Assembly: GCA_910588075.1 (NCBI GenBank)
Contig: CAJUOS010000005.1
Location: 1 to 64,000 of the forward strand
Length of the DNA: 64,000 bases
Source of the DNA: an uncultured Erysipelotrichaceae bacterium
GTDB taxonomy: Bacteria > Bacillota_I > Bacilli_A > Erysipelotrichales > Coprobacillaceae
Reading direction: 5' to 3'
The position numbers were made by a program, and so were the translations under genes. Below the pieces are notes generated by a model. It was not told the DNA's origin, did no database searches, and saw only the letters and a program-made list of their open reading frames with translations. Positions 26,209 through 35,358 of this stretch are shown here, one piece after another. Numbering within the stretch: the first letter of the stretch is position 1; every line of letters starts with the position of its first letter.

Positions 26209-27435
26209 TTATTTAATGAAATAAATTTTATCTCTATTTGGATATAAGAATGTCAATCCATCTTTTGTAAATGAAACAGTCTCCTCACTACATATTGTAT
26301 ATTGAATACCTTCATAAACATATTTTATATTTAATTCTAATGCATAAACTGTATCATATGACATAAGAATATCACCCCTAATAGGAATTGGATTTTGATT
26401 ATTCCATAAACCAATTGTTGTTCCTGGACCATGTCCATAAATATTACATGGATGAGAATATAAGCAAGCATCTATTCCTTCTTCATGAGCTTTATTTAAT
26501 GCATCGACTAATACATCATTTCCACTTTTGCCATCTGCCATACATTCTCCTACAATGTCTTGGAAGCGATTATTAACTTTAAATCCATCTTTCATCCATT
26601 GAGGAACATCTTCATCTTCATCCTTAGCAACATATGCAAGTCTTTGTGTATCACTACATAAATTTAAATATTTTATTCCAAAATCACAGTGTAATAAATC
26701 ACCTTTTTCAATAACACCATCATATATAATGCCATCATGACCTTCTCTTTGTAAATCAATAGTTGGAGAGAACCAATATTGTAAACCACTTTGTGTTACT
26801 CTATCCATCATAAAATATTCTACATCTTGGCAAGTTGTTTTTCCAGGTTCAATAACTTTTAAACTAAATGCTTCCTCAATAACTGAAAATGCTAAACTCA
26901 TTAATTCTGGATATAAAGTAAATTCAGTTGGAGTTCTTATTTCCATAGTCTTAATTGGAATCATTGCATCAACCATAAATCTTTCATTATATGGTGCTTT
27001 TATCTCTTTTAAGAAAGTTTGATATAAACCATAACTTAAACCATCTGCATATGTATGATCTTCTGATATATTAATAGCAATATTTTGAGGATCATATTCA
27101 ACTAACAAACGATTTAATGCTTCCATTTGTTCTTCTTCTCCAAATTTCCAATATTGTGGATAATAACTATTTAATGCTCCATCTGGCATACTTAATGATA
27201 ATCTCTTCACTTCATTTCCAGCTTTTACAAAAACTAGCATTGTAATACGTCTAGCAGTTAAATAACTAGCTGGTGTTAAAGAATCAAAGACCAAATCTTC
27301 ATGATATTCTTTACTAGCAACAATCCACATATCAGCTTTAGATTCCTTTAAAACTTTAGGAACAATTAACTCTAATCTTTCTTTAAGACAAATATCTTTA
27401 ATTTCATTTTGTTCTCTTGTTGATTTAATTTTCAT
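26209..27435 (-). CDS. M24-family metallopeptidase (aminopeptidase P/prolidase-like)
   Basis: Cytoplasmic M24 peptidase of 408 residues, with an N-terminal creatinase-like domain and a C-terminal pita-bread domain. Metal ligands appear in HCDFGIKY and CSDTQR (two Asp), YGHGPGT (His), LELNIKY and SEETV (two Glu). Members cleave X-Pro bonds or act on related substrates; the sequence is divergent from classic PepP/PepQ. The start is the ATG at 27435, seven bases after GGAAGGATG; a TTG further upstream precedes that site. It lies directly downstream of oppA but has its own extended -10 promoter. Confidence 0.85.
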   Translation of the reverse strand: MKIKSTREQNEIKDICLKERLELIVPKVLKESKADMWIVASKEYHEDLVFDSLTPASYLTARRITMLVFVKAGNEVKRLSLSMPDGALNSYYPQYWKFGEEEQMEALNRLLVEYDPQNIAINISEDHTYADGLSYGLYQTFLKEIKAPYNERFMVDAMIPIKTMEIRTPTEFTLYPELMSLAFSVIEEAFSLKVIEPGKTTCQDVEYFMMDRVTQSGLQYWFSPTIDLQREGHDGIIYDGVIEKGDLLHCDFGIKYLNLCSDTQRLAYVAKDEDEDVPQWMKDGFKVNNRFQDIVGECMADGKSGNDVLVDALNKAHEEGIDACLYSHPCNIYGHGPGTTIGLWNNQNPIPIRGDILMSYDTVYALELNIKYVYEGIQYTICSEETVSFTKDGLTFLYPNRDKIYFIK

Positions 27436-27458
27436 TTTTACACATCCTTCCAATAACT

Positions 27459-27467
27459 ATTATAACA
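27459..27467 (-). promoter_or_regulatory. Extended -10 promoter of the M24 peptidase gene
   Basis: TGTTATAAT on the minus strand, 24 bases ahead of the ATG, immediately after the opp terminator. No strong -35 hexamer is seen, as is common with extended -10 elements. Confidence 0.5.
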
Positions 27468-27473
27468 TATGAA

Positions 27474-27497
27474 AACAGGTGTCGATAGACACCCGTT
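27474..27497 (-). terminator. Terminator of the opp operon
   Basis: Ten-base-pair stem AACGGGTGTC / GACACCTGTT (one mismatch-tolerant pair) with a 4-base loop between oppA and the M24 gene, followed on the minus strand by a short TTTT run; on the plus strand a longer T-run follows. Confidence 0.7.
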
Positions 27498-27502
27498 ATT
27501 TT

Positions 27503-29134
27503 TTATTTAAATTTAGCTCTTGTTAAATCAAAATGACCTTCTGGAGAAGATGTTACACCTTCAAGATCAGCAGCCTTTAAGAATGGATCAGTATATCCAA
27601 ATAAAGGTACTACATAATGATTTTCAACTAAGTATTTTTCAGCTTCAGCTAATTTAGCAAAACGATCTGCACCATCTAATTTTTCTGCTGCATCAATCAT
27701 ATCTTCATATTTCTTATCATCAACAGTATTAGCAGCAGTATCTTTACCATAATACATTGATAAATAAGCCATTGGATCTAAGAAGTCAGCAGTCATTGCA
27801 TGACGGCAAGTTTCAAAATCACCCTTATCACGATTAGAGAAGAATGTTTGTAACTCAGCAGTCTTTAATTCTAAATCAATATAAGCTTCTTTTAATGATG
27901 CTTGCATAGCTTGAGCAACGTCTTTATGCATAGGAACATCATTGTAACTATATGATAATTTTAACATTTTGCTTTCACTATAACCTTTAGCTTTCATGAT
28001 CTTTTGAGCTTCAGCTAAGTTATATCCACCAGACCATTTGTTACCATTGTTAGTAGTGAAATCTCCAGTTGTATCAGGAATTCCCTTAGGAACTAAGTTA
28101 TTTAATTCATAAGCATAATCACCTTTACCAGATGCTTTAAGAACGTTTTCACGATTAATAGCCATCGCGAAAGCAGCTCTGATTTCTGGATCTTTTAATT
28201 CTTTTCTAGTATTTTCATCACCAGCATTCATTAATACATAGTAATTACATACAAATGGTTCAATAGCATAAATGCTAGATTTTAAACTTTCATCAGCATT
28301 AACTGTATCAAGGTTGATTGTATCTGCCCAATCAATTTCACCAGATTGGAATGCACTTGTTTGTGAACTTGAATCTGACATAACTTTGATTGAGATAGTT
28401 TCTAATGAAACTTCATCAGCAGCACGATAATTTTTATTTTTAGTTAAAACAACTTCATCTTTTGAATCAATCTTGCTTGCGTAGAAAGCACCATTAACTG
28501 GAGTTTCAGTTCTATTAGACCATACACTCTTTAATGGATTAGCTCCATCTTTTTCAACAGCATCTTGACGTACTGGGTAGAATACTGTGTTAGTTAATAA
28601 AGATGTAAAGTAAGCACATTTTTGTTTTAATGTGATAACGATAGTTGTATCATCTTTAGCTACAGCTCCGAAATCTTTTAAGTCATCCATAGATTTTAAA
28701 GCTTTACCAGTACCACCGTTTTTAATTTTGTTAATGAATTGAGAATAATATGCAGTTCCAGTTCCCATTGCAGCTGCACGTTTCCATGCATAAACGAAAT
28801 CTCCAGCTTTTAATGGTTGACCATCGCTCCATTTAATCCCTTCATTTAATTTGATTGTATAAGTTAAACCATCTTCACTGATTGTTGGCATATCAACTGC
28901 TACATTAGGAACAGCATTTCCATCTTTGTCTAACTTATATAATCCTTCATACATTTGGCATAATACGTTAGCAGTTACTGAGTCGTCTACGATAGCAGGG
29001 TCCATAACTTCGATGTCTCCACCTTTAGCAGTACGAAGTGTTGTTTTATCTTCACGTTCACTTCCACCATCTCCACAACCAGTAAGTCCAACTACCATTG
29101 CTAAGCATAATAAAGAACCTAATAATTTTTTCAT
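27503..29134 (-). CDS. oppA: Oligopeptide ABC transporter substrate-binding lipoprotein
   Basis: Surface lipoprotein that captures peptides for import. The 543 residues begin with a lipoprotein signal and lipobox LTGC, giving lipidation at Cys20, and continue with the SBP_bac_5 fold (DPAIVDDSVTANVLCQMYEGL, WSDGQPLKAGDFVYAWKRA, AFAMAINRENV). Codon usage is richer in G+C than neighbouring genes, consistent with high expression. It is the last gene of oppBCDFA, 17 bases after oppF, with AAAGGAG before the ATG, and a terminator follows. Peptide length preference is unknown. Confidence 0.95.
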   Translation of the reverse strand: MKKLLGSLLCLAMVVGLTGCGDGGSEREDKTTLRTAKGGDIEVMDPAIVDDSVTANVLCQMYEGLYKLDKDGNAVPNVAVDMPTISEDGLTYTIKLNEGIKWSDGQPLKAGDFVYAWKRAAAMGTGTAYYSQFINKIKNGGTGKALKSMDDLKDFGAVAKDDTTIVITLKQKCAYFTSLLTNTVFYPVRQDAVEKDGANPLKSVWSNRTETPVNGAFYASKIDSKDEVVLTKNKNYRAADEVSLETISIKVMSDSSSQTSAFQSGEIDWADTINLDTVNADESLKSSIYAIEPFVCNYYVLMNAGDENTRKELKDPEIRAAFAMAINRENVLKASGKGDYAYELNNLVPKGIPDTTGDFTTNNGNKWSGGYNLAEAQKIMKAKGYSESKMLKLSYSYNDVPMHKDVAQAMQASLKEAYIDLELKTAELQTFFSNRDKGDFETCRHAMTADFLDPMAYLSMYYGKDTAANTVDDKKYEDMIDAAEKLDGADRFAKLAEAEKYLVENHYVVPLFGYTDPFLKAADLEGVTSSPEGHFDLTRAKFK

Positions 29135-29151
29135 TGTGTTTTTCTCCTTTC

Positions 29152-30135
29152 TTATTCTTTATCACCATCATATAGGAAACATGCTACCATACGATCCTTC
29201 ACTTTTTTAAGTTCAGGTTTACATTGAGAGCATTTTTCCATAGCCTTCGGACAACGTGTTCTAAACACACAGCCTGAAGGTGGGTTAATAGGACTAGGTA
29301 ATTCACCTTGTAAAACAATCCTTTCCCTACTTTTAGCAACTTTTGGATCTGGAATAGGTACAGATGACAAAAGTGCTTTTGTGTAAGGATGTAATGGATT
29401 GTTATACAATTCATCACTGTCTCCTACTTCCACTAAGTTTCCCAAATACATTACACCTATACGATCTGAAATGTGTTTAACCATACTCAAATCATGAGCT
29501 ATAAATAGATAGGAAATTCCCATCTCTGCCTGAATTTTTTCAAGCAAGTTTATGACTTGCGCCTGAATAGATACATCCAGCGCAGAAATCGGCTCATCAC
29601 AAACAATGAATTTAGGATTTAAAGCAAGTGTTCTTGCAATCCCAATTCTTTGTCTTTGTCCACCAGAGAATTCATGAGGATATCTACGAATATGATCAGG
29701 TTTTAATCCAACCAATTCTAATAATTCTCTAACTCTCTTCTCTTTTTCTTCATTAGTATTATAAATACCATGAATATCCATTGGTTCTTTAATAATTTCT
29801 CCAACTGTCATACGTGGATTTAAACTTGCATATGGATCTTGAAAAATCATTTGAACATCTTGTTTAAATTGCTTTAAATCTGTACCTTTGATTTTTGTAA
29901 TATCTTCTCCATTAACAAGAATTCTACCTTCTGTTGGTTGATTGATTTTAACAATTGCACGACCTGTTGTTGATTTCCCACAACCTGATTCTCCAACAAG
30001 ACCAAAAGTTTCACCAGGATAAATTTTCAAAGAAATTCCATCAACTGCTTTTACAACATCTTTCTTCTTTAGAAAACCTCCACCAACATTAAAATATACC
30101 TTTAAATTTTCTAATTCTAAAATTGGATCTGCCAT
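29152..30135 (-). CDS. oppF: Oligopeptide ABC transporter ATP-binding protein OppF
   Basis: One of the two ATPases of the peptide importer, 327 residues. Walker A is GESGCGKSTTGRA, the signature FSGGQRQRIGIARTLAL, Walker B FIVCDEPISALD and the switch His in LFIAHDLSMV. The C-terminal oligopeptide/dipeptide extension holds the cysteine cluster CVFRTRCPKAMEKCSQC, which in related importers carries an iron-sulfur-like site. Its ATG overlaps the oppD stop by one base (TAATG), so translation is coupled. Confidence 0.96.
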   Translation of the reverse strand: MADPILELENLKVYFNVGGGFLKKKDVVKAVDGISLKIYPGETFGLVGESGCGKSTTGRAIVKINQPTEGRILVNGEDITKIKGTDLKQFKQDVQMIFQDPYASLNPRMTVGEIIKEPMDIHGIYNTNEEKEKRVRELLELVGLKPDHIRRYPHEFSGGQRQRIGIARTLALNPKFIVCDEPISALDVSIQAQVINLLEKIQAEMGISYLFIAHDLSMVKHISDRIGVMYLGNLVEVGDSDELYNNPLHPYTKALLSSVPIPDPKVAKSRERIVLQGELPSPINPPSGCVFRTRCPKAMEKCSQCKPELKKVKDRMVACFLYDGDKE

Positions 30136-31142
30136 TATTTATCCACCCCTTCTTTAGCTAAAGGATGAGTCAACCAACATGAACAAGAATGAGTCTTACT
30201 AAATTCTTCTTCATCAGGCATAGACATTTTACAAACCTTCATAGCATTTTCACATCTATCCACAAATGGACACCAATTTCCAATATTTAATAAATCTGGT
30301 GGTGACCCAGGAATTGGATGAAGTTCTTTCTTTACTTTATCTTCAGGGTTAGAAATACATGATAATAACCCTTTTGTATATGGATGTTTAGGTTCATAGA
30401 AAATTTCTTCTGCAGTTCCTATTTCCACAATCTTTCCACCATACATAATTGCAATTCTATCACAAATACTTGCAACTACACCTAAATCATGTGTAATCAT
30501 AATAATACTTGAATCAATTTCTTCTTTAAGATTTGCAATTAAATCTAATACTTGTGCTTGAATTGTTACATCAAGAGCTGTTGTTGGTTCATCAGCGATA
30601 ATCACTTTAGGATTACATGCTAATGCCATTGCAATAATAATTCTTTGACGCATTCCTCCTGAGAATTGAAACGGATATTGTTTAATTCTTTGTTCTGGTG
30701 AAGGAATTCCAACTTTTCTCATTAATTCAATTGCTCTTTCAGATGCTTCTTTTTTAGAAATATCGTTATGATTTAAAATTGGTTCTGTCAATTGCTTTTC
30801 AATTGTCAAAACTGGATTTAAGAATGTCATTGGATCTTGGAAAATCATTGCCATATCATTTCCTCTTATATCTGACATAATCTTATCATACTCTTTTTTT
30901 GAATAATTTTTTGGCGAAATATCCCTACCATCAATTGAGATTTCACCTTCAGCCACACGACCATTAGCTGCTAATAATCCCATAACTGAATACATTGTTT
31001 GAGATTTTCCTGATCCTGATTCACCTACAATACCAAGAATTTCTCCTTTTTCAACTTGAATTGTCACATCTCTTACTGCCTGTACAGTACCATTTTCAGT
31101 GCTAAACTCTGTTGATAAATGTTTTATATCTAACATTGCCAT
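30135..31142 (-). CDS. oppD: Oligopeptide ABC transporter ATP-binding protein OppD
   Basis: Second ATPase of the importer, about 335 residues. Walker A GESGSGKSQT, signature FSGGMRQRIIIAMALA, Walker B VIIADEPTTALD, switch His in IMITHDLGVV, and the C-terminal cysteine-rich segment CPFVDRCENAMKVC. I chose the ATG at 31142, seven bases after AGGTG; an ATG at 31148 sits almost on top of that site. The gene starts shortly after the oppC stop and overlaps oppF by one base. Confidence 0.95.
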   Translation of the reverse strand: MAMLDIKHLSTEFSTENGTVQAVRDVTIQVEKGEILGIVGESGSGKSQTMYSVMGLLAANGRVAEGEISIDGRDISPKNYSKKEYDKIMSDIRGNDMAMIFQDPMTFLNPVLTIEKQLTEPILNHNDISKKEASERAIELMRKVGIPSPEQRIKQYPFQFSGGMRQRIIIAMALACNPKVIIADEPTTALDVTIQAQVLDLIANLKEEIDSSIIMITHDLGVVASICDRIAIMYGGKIVEIGTAEEIFYEPKHPYTKGLLSCISNPEDKVKKELHPIPGSPPDLLNIGNWCPFVDRCENAMKVCKMSMPDEEEFSKTHSCSCWLTHPLAKEGVDK

Positions 31143-31152
31143 TTTCATTCAC

Positions 31153-32085
31153 CTACTTTTTCTTTGGATCAAGAGCATCTCCCAATCCATCTCCAATAAA
31201 GTTTAAAGCTAACATTGTTAAACAAATTGCTAATACAGGCCAAACAACTTGCATAGGATATGCCATCATAATTTGACGTGCATCATTAGCCAATGTTCCC
31301 CAACTTGCTTGAGGAGCAGAAAGACCAATTCCTAAGAAACCTAAGAAAGCTTCATTAAATATTGCACTAGGAACTAACATTGTTACAGATACAATAATAG
31401 GTCCCATACTATTAATAATTAAATGTTTAAATAAAATTCTTGACTTACTTGCCCCAAGTACAAATGCAGCAAGTGAGAACTCTTGTTCTTTTAATGTCAT
31501 AACTTGTGCTCTAACTTGTCTCGCCATTCCCATCCAAGAAGATATTGAAATACCTAAAAGAATTGAAAACATACTTGGCTCAAGCACAACAACAATCATA
31601 ATAATATATAGCATATCTGGAATAGAATACATCATATCAACAAAACGCATCATAACCATGTCGACTTTTCCGCCAACATAACCAGAAATACCGCCATAAA
31701 CAATTCCAATAACCAAAGCAATTAATGCAGCAATTGCACCAACACTTAATGAGATACGTCCACCACACATAATACGAACTAAAATATCTCGTCCAAATTT
31801 ATCAGTTCCCATCAAATGAGCCATAGACATTCCAGCATTCCCATTTGACATATCTTGTCCATCATATGTATATGGTGAAACAATAGGAATAATAATACAA
31901 CATACTACCATAAAAATAATGAAACATAATCCTGCAAGAGCTAATTTATTTTGTTTAAAACGAACCCATGCATCTTGAAAATATGTTTTACTTTCGTATG
32001 AAATTTTCTCCGCATTTTTTTCACTTTCATCCAATTTTTCAAATAAATTCGGAGTTAATTCTAATTCATCTTTTTTAAGATCCAT
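31153..32085 (-). CDS. oppC: Oligopeptide ABC transporter permease OppC
   Basis: Inner-membrane permease of 310 residues with an N-terminal cytoplasmic tail, one leading membrane segment (residues about 47-70) and the binding-protein-dependent transport domain with the EAA-type loop near EFSLAAFVLGASKSRILFKHL. GGAGG precedes the ATG, and 12 bases separate it from the oppB stop. Forms the translocation channel together with OppB. Confidence 0.95.
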   Translation of the reverse strand: MDLKKDELELTPNLFEKLDESEKNAEKISYESKTYFQDAWVRFKQNKLALAGLCFIIFMVVCCIIIPIVSPYTYDGQDMSNGNAGMSMAHLMGTDKFGRDILVRIMCGGRISLSVGAIAALIALVIGIVYGGISGYVGGKVDMVMMRFVDMMYSIPDMLYIIMIVVVLEPSMFSILLGISISSWMGMARQVRAQVMTLKEQEFSLAAFVLGASKSRILFKHLIINSMGPIIVSVTMLVPSAIFNEAFLGFLGIGLSAPQASWGTLANDARQIMMAYPMQVVWPVLAICLTMLALNFIGDGLGDALDPKKK

Positions 32086-32097
32086 ATCATTTCCTCC

Positions 32098-33015
32098 TTA
32101 CTTTAATTTAATTCTTGGATCAATTGAAGCAGAAATAACATCTGTTATTAAGTTAAATGTAATAATCAAAATTCCTAAGAAAATTGTTACTCCCATAATA
32201 ACAGGGTAATCTCTATTCATAATACAAGAAGTAAATGTAGAACCCAGTCCAGGAATTGAGAAAATTGTTTCTACAACAAAACTTCCTGTTAATAAGAATG
32301 CAAACATTGGTCCAGCATATGTAACAACTGGAAGCATTGCATTTTTAATTGCATGTTTAATAACAACCTTTCTATAAGGTGTTCCTTTAGAACGTGCAAG
32401 AATAATATAATCTTGTTTCATAACTTCTAGCATACTACTACGAGTTAAACGTGAAATCATTGAAATTGGATACAATGATAACGCTATAACTGGCATTACA
32501 TAGTTTGCTGGTGTACGCAATCCAACAAATGGGAATACATGTAAAGTGACCCCAAATACTAAAATCAATAACATTGCAATCAAAAATGAAGGAATACTCA
32601 CTCCTATTGTTGCAACAAACATACATAAATTACTAATCCATTTTTTCTCTGATAAAGCCGCAGCTGTACCTAAAGAAATACCGCCAATCAAAGCTATTAC
32701 AAACGCAATAGATCCTACTCTTGCAGTAACTGGAAATCCATTTCCTATAAAATAAGCAACAGTTCTACCTTCAGAAACCATACTTTCCCCTAAATTACCA
32801 TGTAATAAGTCATTCATATAAATTCCATATTGTTCAATAACTGGTTTATCTAAATGATATTTTTCTATAGCAGCTTGCATAGCTTCAGGTGTTTTATATT
32901 TCTCACTACTAATCGGAGACCCAGGTGTTGCTTTCATCAAAAAGAACGTTACACTGGATAAAACAAATAATGTAACGATACCAATAAGTATACGTTTTAA
33001 TAAATACTTAGCCAT
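32098..33015 (-). CDS. oppB: Oligopeptide ABC transporter permease OppB
   Basis: First gene of the operon; membrane permease of about 305 residues with the typical N-terminus MAKYLLKRILIGIVTLFVLS, the TPGSPIS periplasmic-loop motif and the EAA loop YIILARSKGTPYRKVVIKHA. The ATG at 33015 starts the family-typical sequence; the only ribosome-binding candidate, AAAGG, is about 12 bases away, and a longer frame begins at 33042 without a site. So the start is a little uncertain. Confidence 0.93.
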   Translation of the reverse strand: MAKYLLKRILIGIVTLFVLSSVTFFLMKATPGSPISSEKYKTPEAMQAAIEKYHLDKPVIEQYGIYMNDLLHGNLGESMVSEGRTVAYFIGNGFPVTARVGSIAFVIALIGGISLGTAAALSEKKWISNLCMFVATIGVSIPSFLIAMLLILVFGVTLHVFPFVGLRTPANYVMPVIALSLYPISMISRLTRSSMLEVMKQDYIILARSKGTPYRKVVIKHAIKNAMLPVVTYAGPMFAFLLTGSFVVETIFSIPGLGSTFTSCIMNRDYPVIMGVTIFLGILIITFNLITDVISASIDPRIKLK

Positions 33016-33093
33016 TTCTATCTCATACCTTTCATTATTCAAAGACTATATTTCCATTTAATCATTTCATAAAAATATATCTTTAATATAAAT

Positions 33094-33122
33094 AGAATAC
33101 ATAAAATATGAATTAAAATCAA
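33094..33122 (-). promoter_or_regulatory. Promoter of the opp operon
   Basis: On the minus strand TTGATT (33117-33122) and TATTCT (33094-33099) are separated by 17 bases. The transcript would have a leader of about 75 bases before oppB. Confidence 0.6.
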
Positions 33123-33230
33123 CTTATTTTTTTGTTTTTGTAAATTTCACTCGCATTTTTTGATTTTTTCTAAAAAAAACACACTATTTTTTTAAATTGT
33201 ATACACTTATATAAGAATTAAATAAAAAAG

Positions 33231-33260
33231 AACACTTTAAATCATTATATTTAAAGTGTT
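33231..33260 (-). terminator. Terminator of the mechanosensitive channel gene
   Basis: Perfect 11-bp stem AACACTTTAAA / TTTAAAGTGTT with an 8-base loop, followed on the minus strand by CTTTTTTATTT. It separates the mscS-type gene from the opp promoter. Confidence 0.9.
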
Positions 33261-33302
33261 TATTACCAAATATTATTATTAATAAATAATACTTACTTTC
33301 TT

Positions 33303-34109
33303 CTATTCTTTTTGATTATGAACATGTATATCTATTTGTTGATATGGAATATCAATACCATTATTATCAAATTCTCTCTTAATTTGTTCCATCAAATCAT
33401 CTTTTAAAATATAATAATCATCTGTCTTAACCCATACTCGTAATGCAATACTAATAGCATTATCTTTATATTGAGAAACTCTCGCATAAGCTTCGGGTTC
33501 TTCAAGTGTTAATGGATGTTTTGAAATAACATCTAAAATAATAGCCTTCGCTTTTTCCACATCGCTATCATAATGAATATCAAAATTCATATCAATACGT
33601 CTCATATCTTCATGTGAATAATTCACAAATGTTGAAGATGATAATTCATTATTAGGAATTACTACCATTTTATTATCAAATGTTATTAAAAAAGTATAGA
33701 GCATTTGAATTTCTTCTATCTTTCCTATATATCCATTAACCTCAATAATATCTCCCTTTACAAATGGCTTTGTCATTAAAATAACAATTCCAGAAACAAC
33801 CCCACTCATAGAATCTTTTAATCCTAATACAATAGCTGCTCCTGCTGTCGCTAAAACTGTAACCAAAGAAGAAATATTAACTCCTAGTTGAGCAATACAA
33901 GTTACAATAACAAGAACTTTTAAAGAAACACTTAATATGGATTTAATAAATGAAATCACAATAGGATCCATAGTTGACTTCTTTAACATCTTTATAAGAA
34001 TGTATAATAATAACTTAGCAAGATACCATCCAATAATAAAAGTTATAATACTATCTAATATAGGTTGTCCTTTATTTATAAAATAATCTAAAAAATCAAA
34101 GTTTTGCAT
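33303..34109 (-). CDS. Small-conductance mechanosensitive channel, MscS family
   Basis: Membrane channel that opens on hypo-osmotic shock. The 268 residues show an N-terminal membrane helix, two further helices, the glycine/alanine-rich pore helix ending GLKDSMSGVVSGIVIL, the beta domain KPFVKGDIIEVNGYIGKIEEI and the conserved VVIPNNELSSSTFVNYS. GGAAGTG precedes the ATG. Transcribed alone between degV on the other strand and the opp operon, with its own terminator. Confidence 0.94.
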   Translation of the reverse strand: MQNFDFLDYFINKGQPILDSIITFIIGWYLAKLLLYILIKMLKKSTMDPIVISFIKSILSVSLKVLVIVTCIAQLGVNISSLVTVLATAGAAIVLGLKDSMSGVVSGIVILMTKPFVKGDIIEVNGYIGKIEEIQMLYTFLITFDNKMVVIPNNELSSSTFVNYSHEDMRRIDMNFDIHYDSDVEKAKAIILDVISKHPLTLEEPEAYARVSQYKDNAISIALRVWVKTDDYYILKDDLMEQIKREFDNNGIDIPYQQIDIHVHNQKE

Positions 34110-34256
34110 ATTCTCACTTCCTTAGGCAATATTATAGTCAAAATGTAATAAATTTCCAGTTATATTATGCTCAATATTTATAAAATAGTTGCATTATTTC
34201 ATAAATAAGATAAAATAAATATGTTAAAATATTAATATCATATAAGGAGGATATTT

Positions 34257-35129
34257 ATGAAAGTTGCTATAATGACTGATAGTAATAGCGGTATTACTCA
34301 AGCAGAGGTTAAAAAACTTGGTATCTTTGTTTTACCTATGCCTTTTACAATAGATCAAAAAGAATATCTAGAAGATATTAATCTCACTCAAGATGAGTTT
34401 TATAATAAATTAATGAATAATGCTGAAGTTTTTACTTCTCAACCAGCTGTTGGTGAAGTTACTCATTTTTTTAATACTATATTAGAAGAATATGATCAAA
34501 TTGTTCATATTCCTATGTCTAGTGGATTAAGTGGTTCTTGTCAAACAGCGATAATGTTATCTCAAGAAGATGAATATAAAGATAAAGTATTTGTTGTTGA
34601 TTCACAACGTATTTCTGTAACTCAAAAATGGGATGTTTATGATGCAATCGAACTTGCCAAACAAGGAAAAACAGGACAAGAAATTCATGATATACTTATG
34701 AATAATAAAATGAATGCAACAATTTATATTACAGTTAATACTTTAGAATACTTAAAAAAGGGAGGACGTGTAACTCCTGCCGCTGCTGCTTTAGGTGGTT
34801 TATTAAAAATAAAACCTATTCTTACAATTCAAGGGGAAAAATTGGACTCATTCCAAAAAACACGTACTATGATTAAAGCTAGACAAATCATGATAGATGC
34901 AGTTTTAAAGGACCTTAAGGATAGAATTGATCCAAATAGTGATCATTTTGAAAATACTCGTCTTATGATTGCTTATACATATGATCAAGAGCAAGCTTTA
35001 GAGTTTAAAAAACAAGTAGAGGAAATTTTCCCTAATCATGAAATTATATGTGATCCTCTTTCACTCAGTGTTGCTTGTCATATTGGACCACATTCACTTG
35101 CTTTAGCAGCTTGTAAAAAACTTATTTAA
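34257..35129 (+). CDS. DegV-family fatty-acid-binding protein
   Basis: The 290 residues have the DegV fold, with MTDSNSGIT at the N-terminus, the ligand-contact segments TSQPAVGEV and IPMSSGLSGSCQTA, the LEYLKKGGRV motif and a C-terminal GPHSLALA. Related FakB proteins present fatty acids to the FakA kinase for phospholipid synthesis; no fakA is present here. AAGGAGG precedes the ATG and a strong terminator follows, so it is a single-gene unit. Confidence 0.93.
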   Translation: MKVAIMTDSNSGITQAEVKKLGIFVLPMPFTIDQKEYLEDINLTQDEFYNKLMNNAEVFTSQPAVGEVTHFFNTILEEYDQIVHIPMSSGLSGSCQTAIMLSQEDEYKDKVFVVDSQRISVTQKWDVYDAIELAKQGKTGQEIHDILMNNKMNATIYITVNTLEYLKKGGRVTPAAAALGGLLKIKPILTIQGEKLDSFQKTRTMIKARQIMIDAVLKDLKDRIDPNSDHFENTRLMIAYTYDQEQALEFKKQVEEIFPNHEIICDPLSLSVACHIGPHSLALAACKKLI

Positions 35130-35138
35130 AATTTGTTG

Positions 35139-35166
35139 AATCATCCTTTTTTAAGGATGATTTTTA
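35139..35166 (+). terminator. Terminator of the degV-type gene
   Basis: Ten-base-pair stem AATCATCCTT / AAGGATGATT with a 4-base T loop, continuing into TTTATATA. Confidence 0.85.
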
Positions 35167-35273
35167 TATATTAAGAAATATCTTTCAATTAGACTAGTAT
35201 AATTTTTAAAAAGATGTTATATTTATCATTGTTTTTTATAAACATCTAAAAATAATATTCCTTTAAAAACATT

Positions 35274-35331
35274 AAAGAATGACTTGTCATTCTTGTTCAT
35301 TTTTTATAAAATGTTGACAAAGTGGTATAAT
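35274..35331 (+). promoter_or_regulatory. Hairpin and extended -10 promoter ahead of the RNase J gene
   Basis: An 8-bp stem AAGAATGA / TCATTCTT with a CTTG loop (35274-35293) and a following T-run precede TGGTATAAT at 35323-35331, an extended -10 element 28 bases before the ATG. The hairpin could be a second terminator for incoming transcription. Confidence 0.5.
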
Positions 35332-35358
35332 AAAAACAAAAGAAAGAAAGGTGAAATT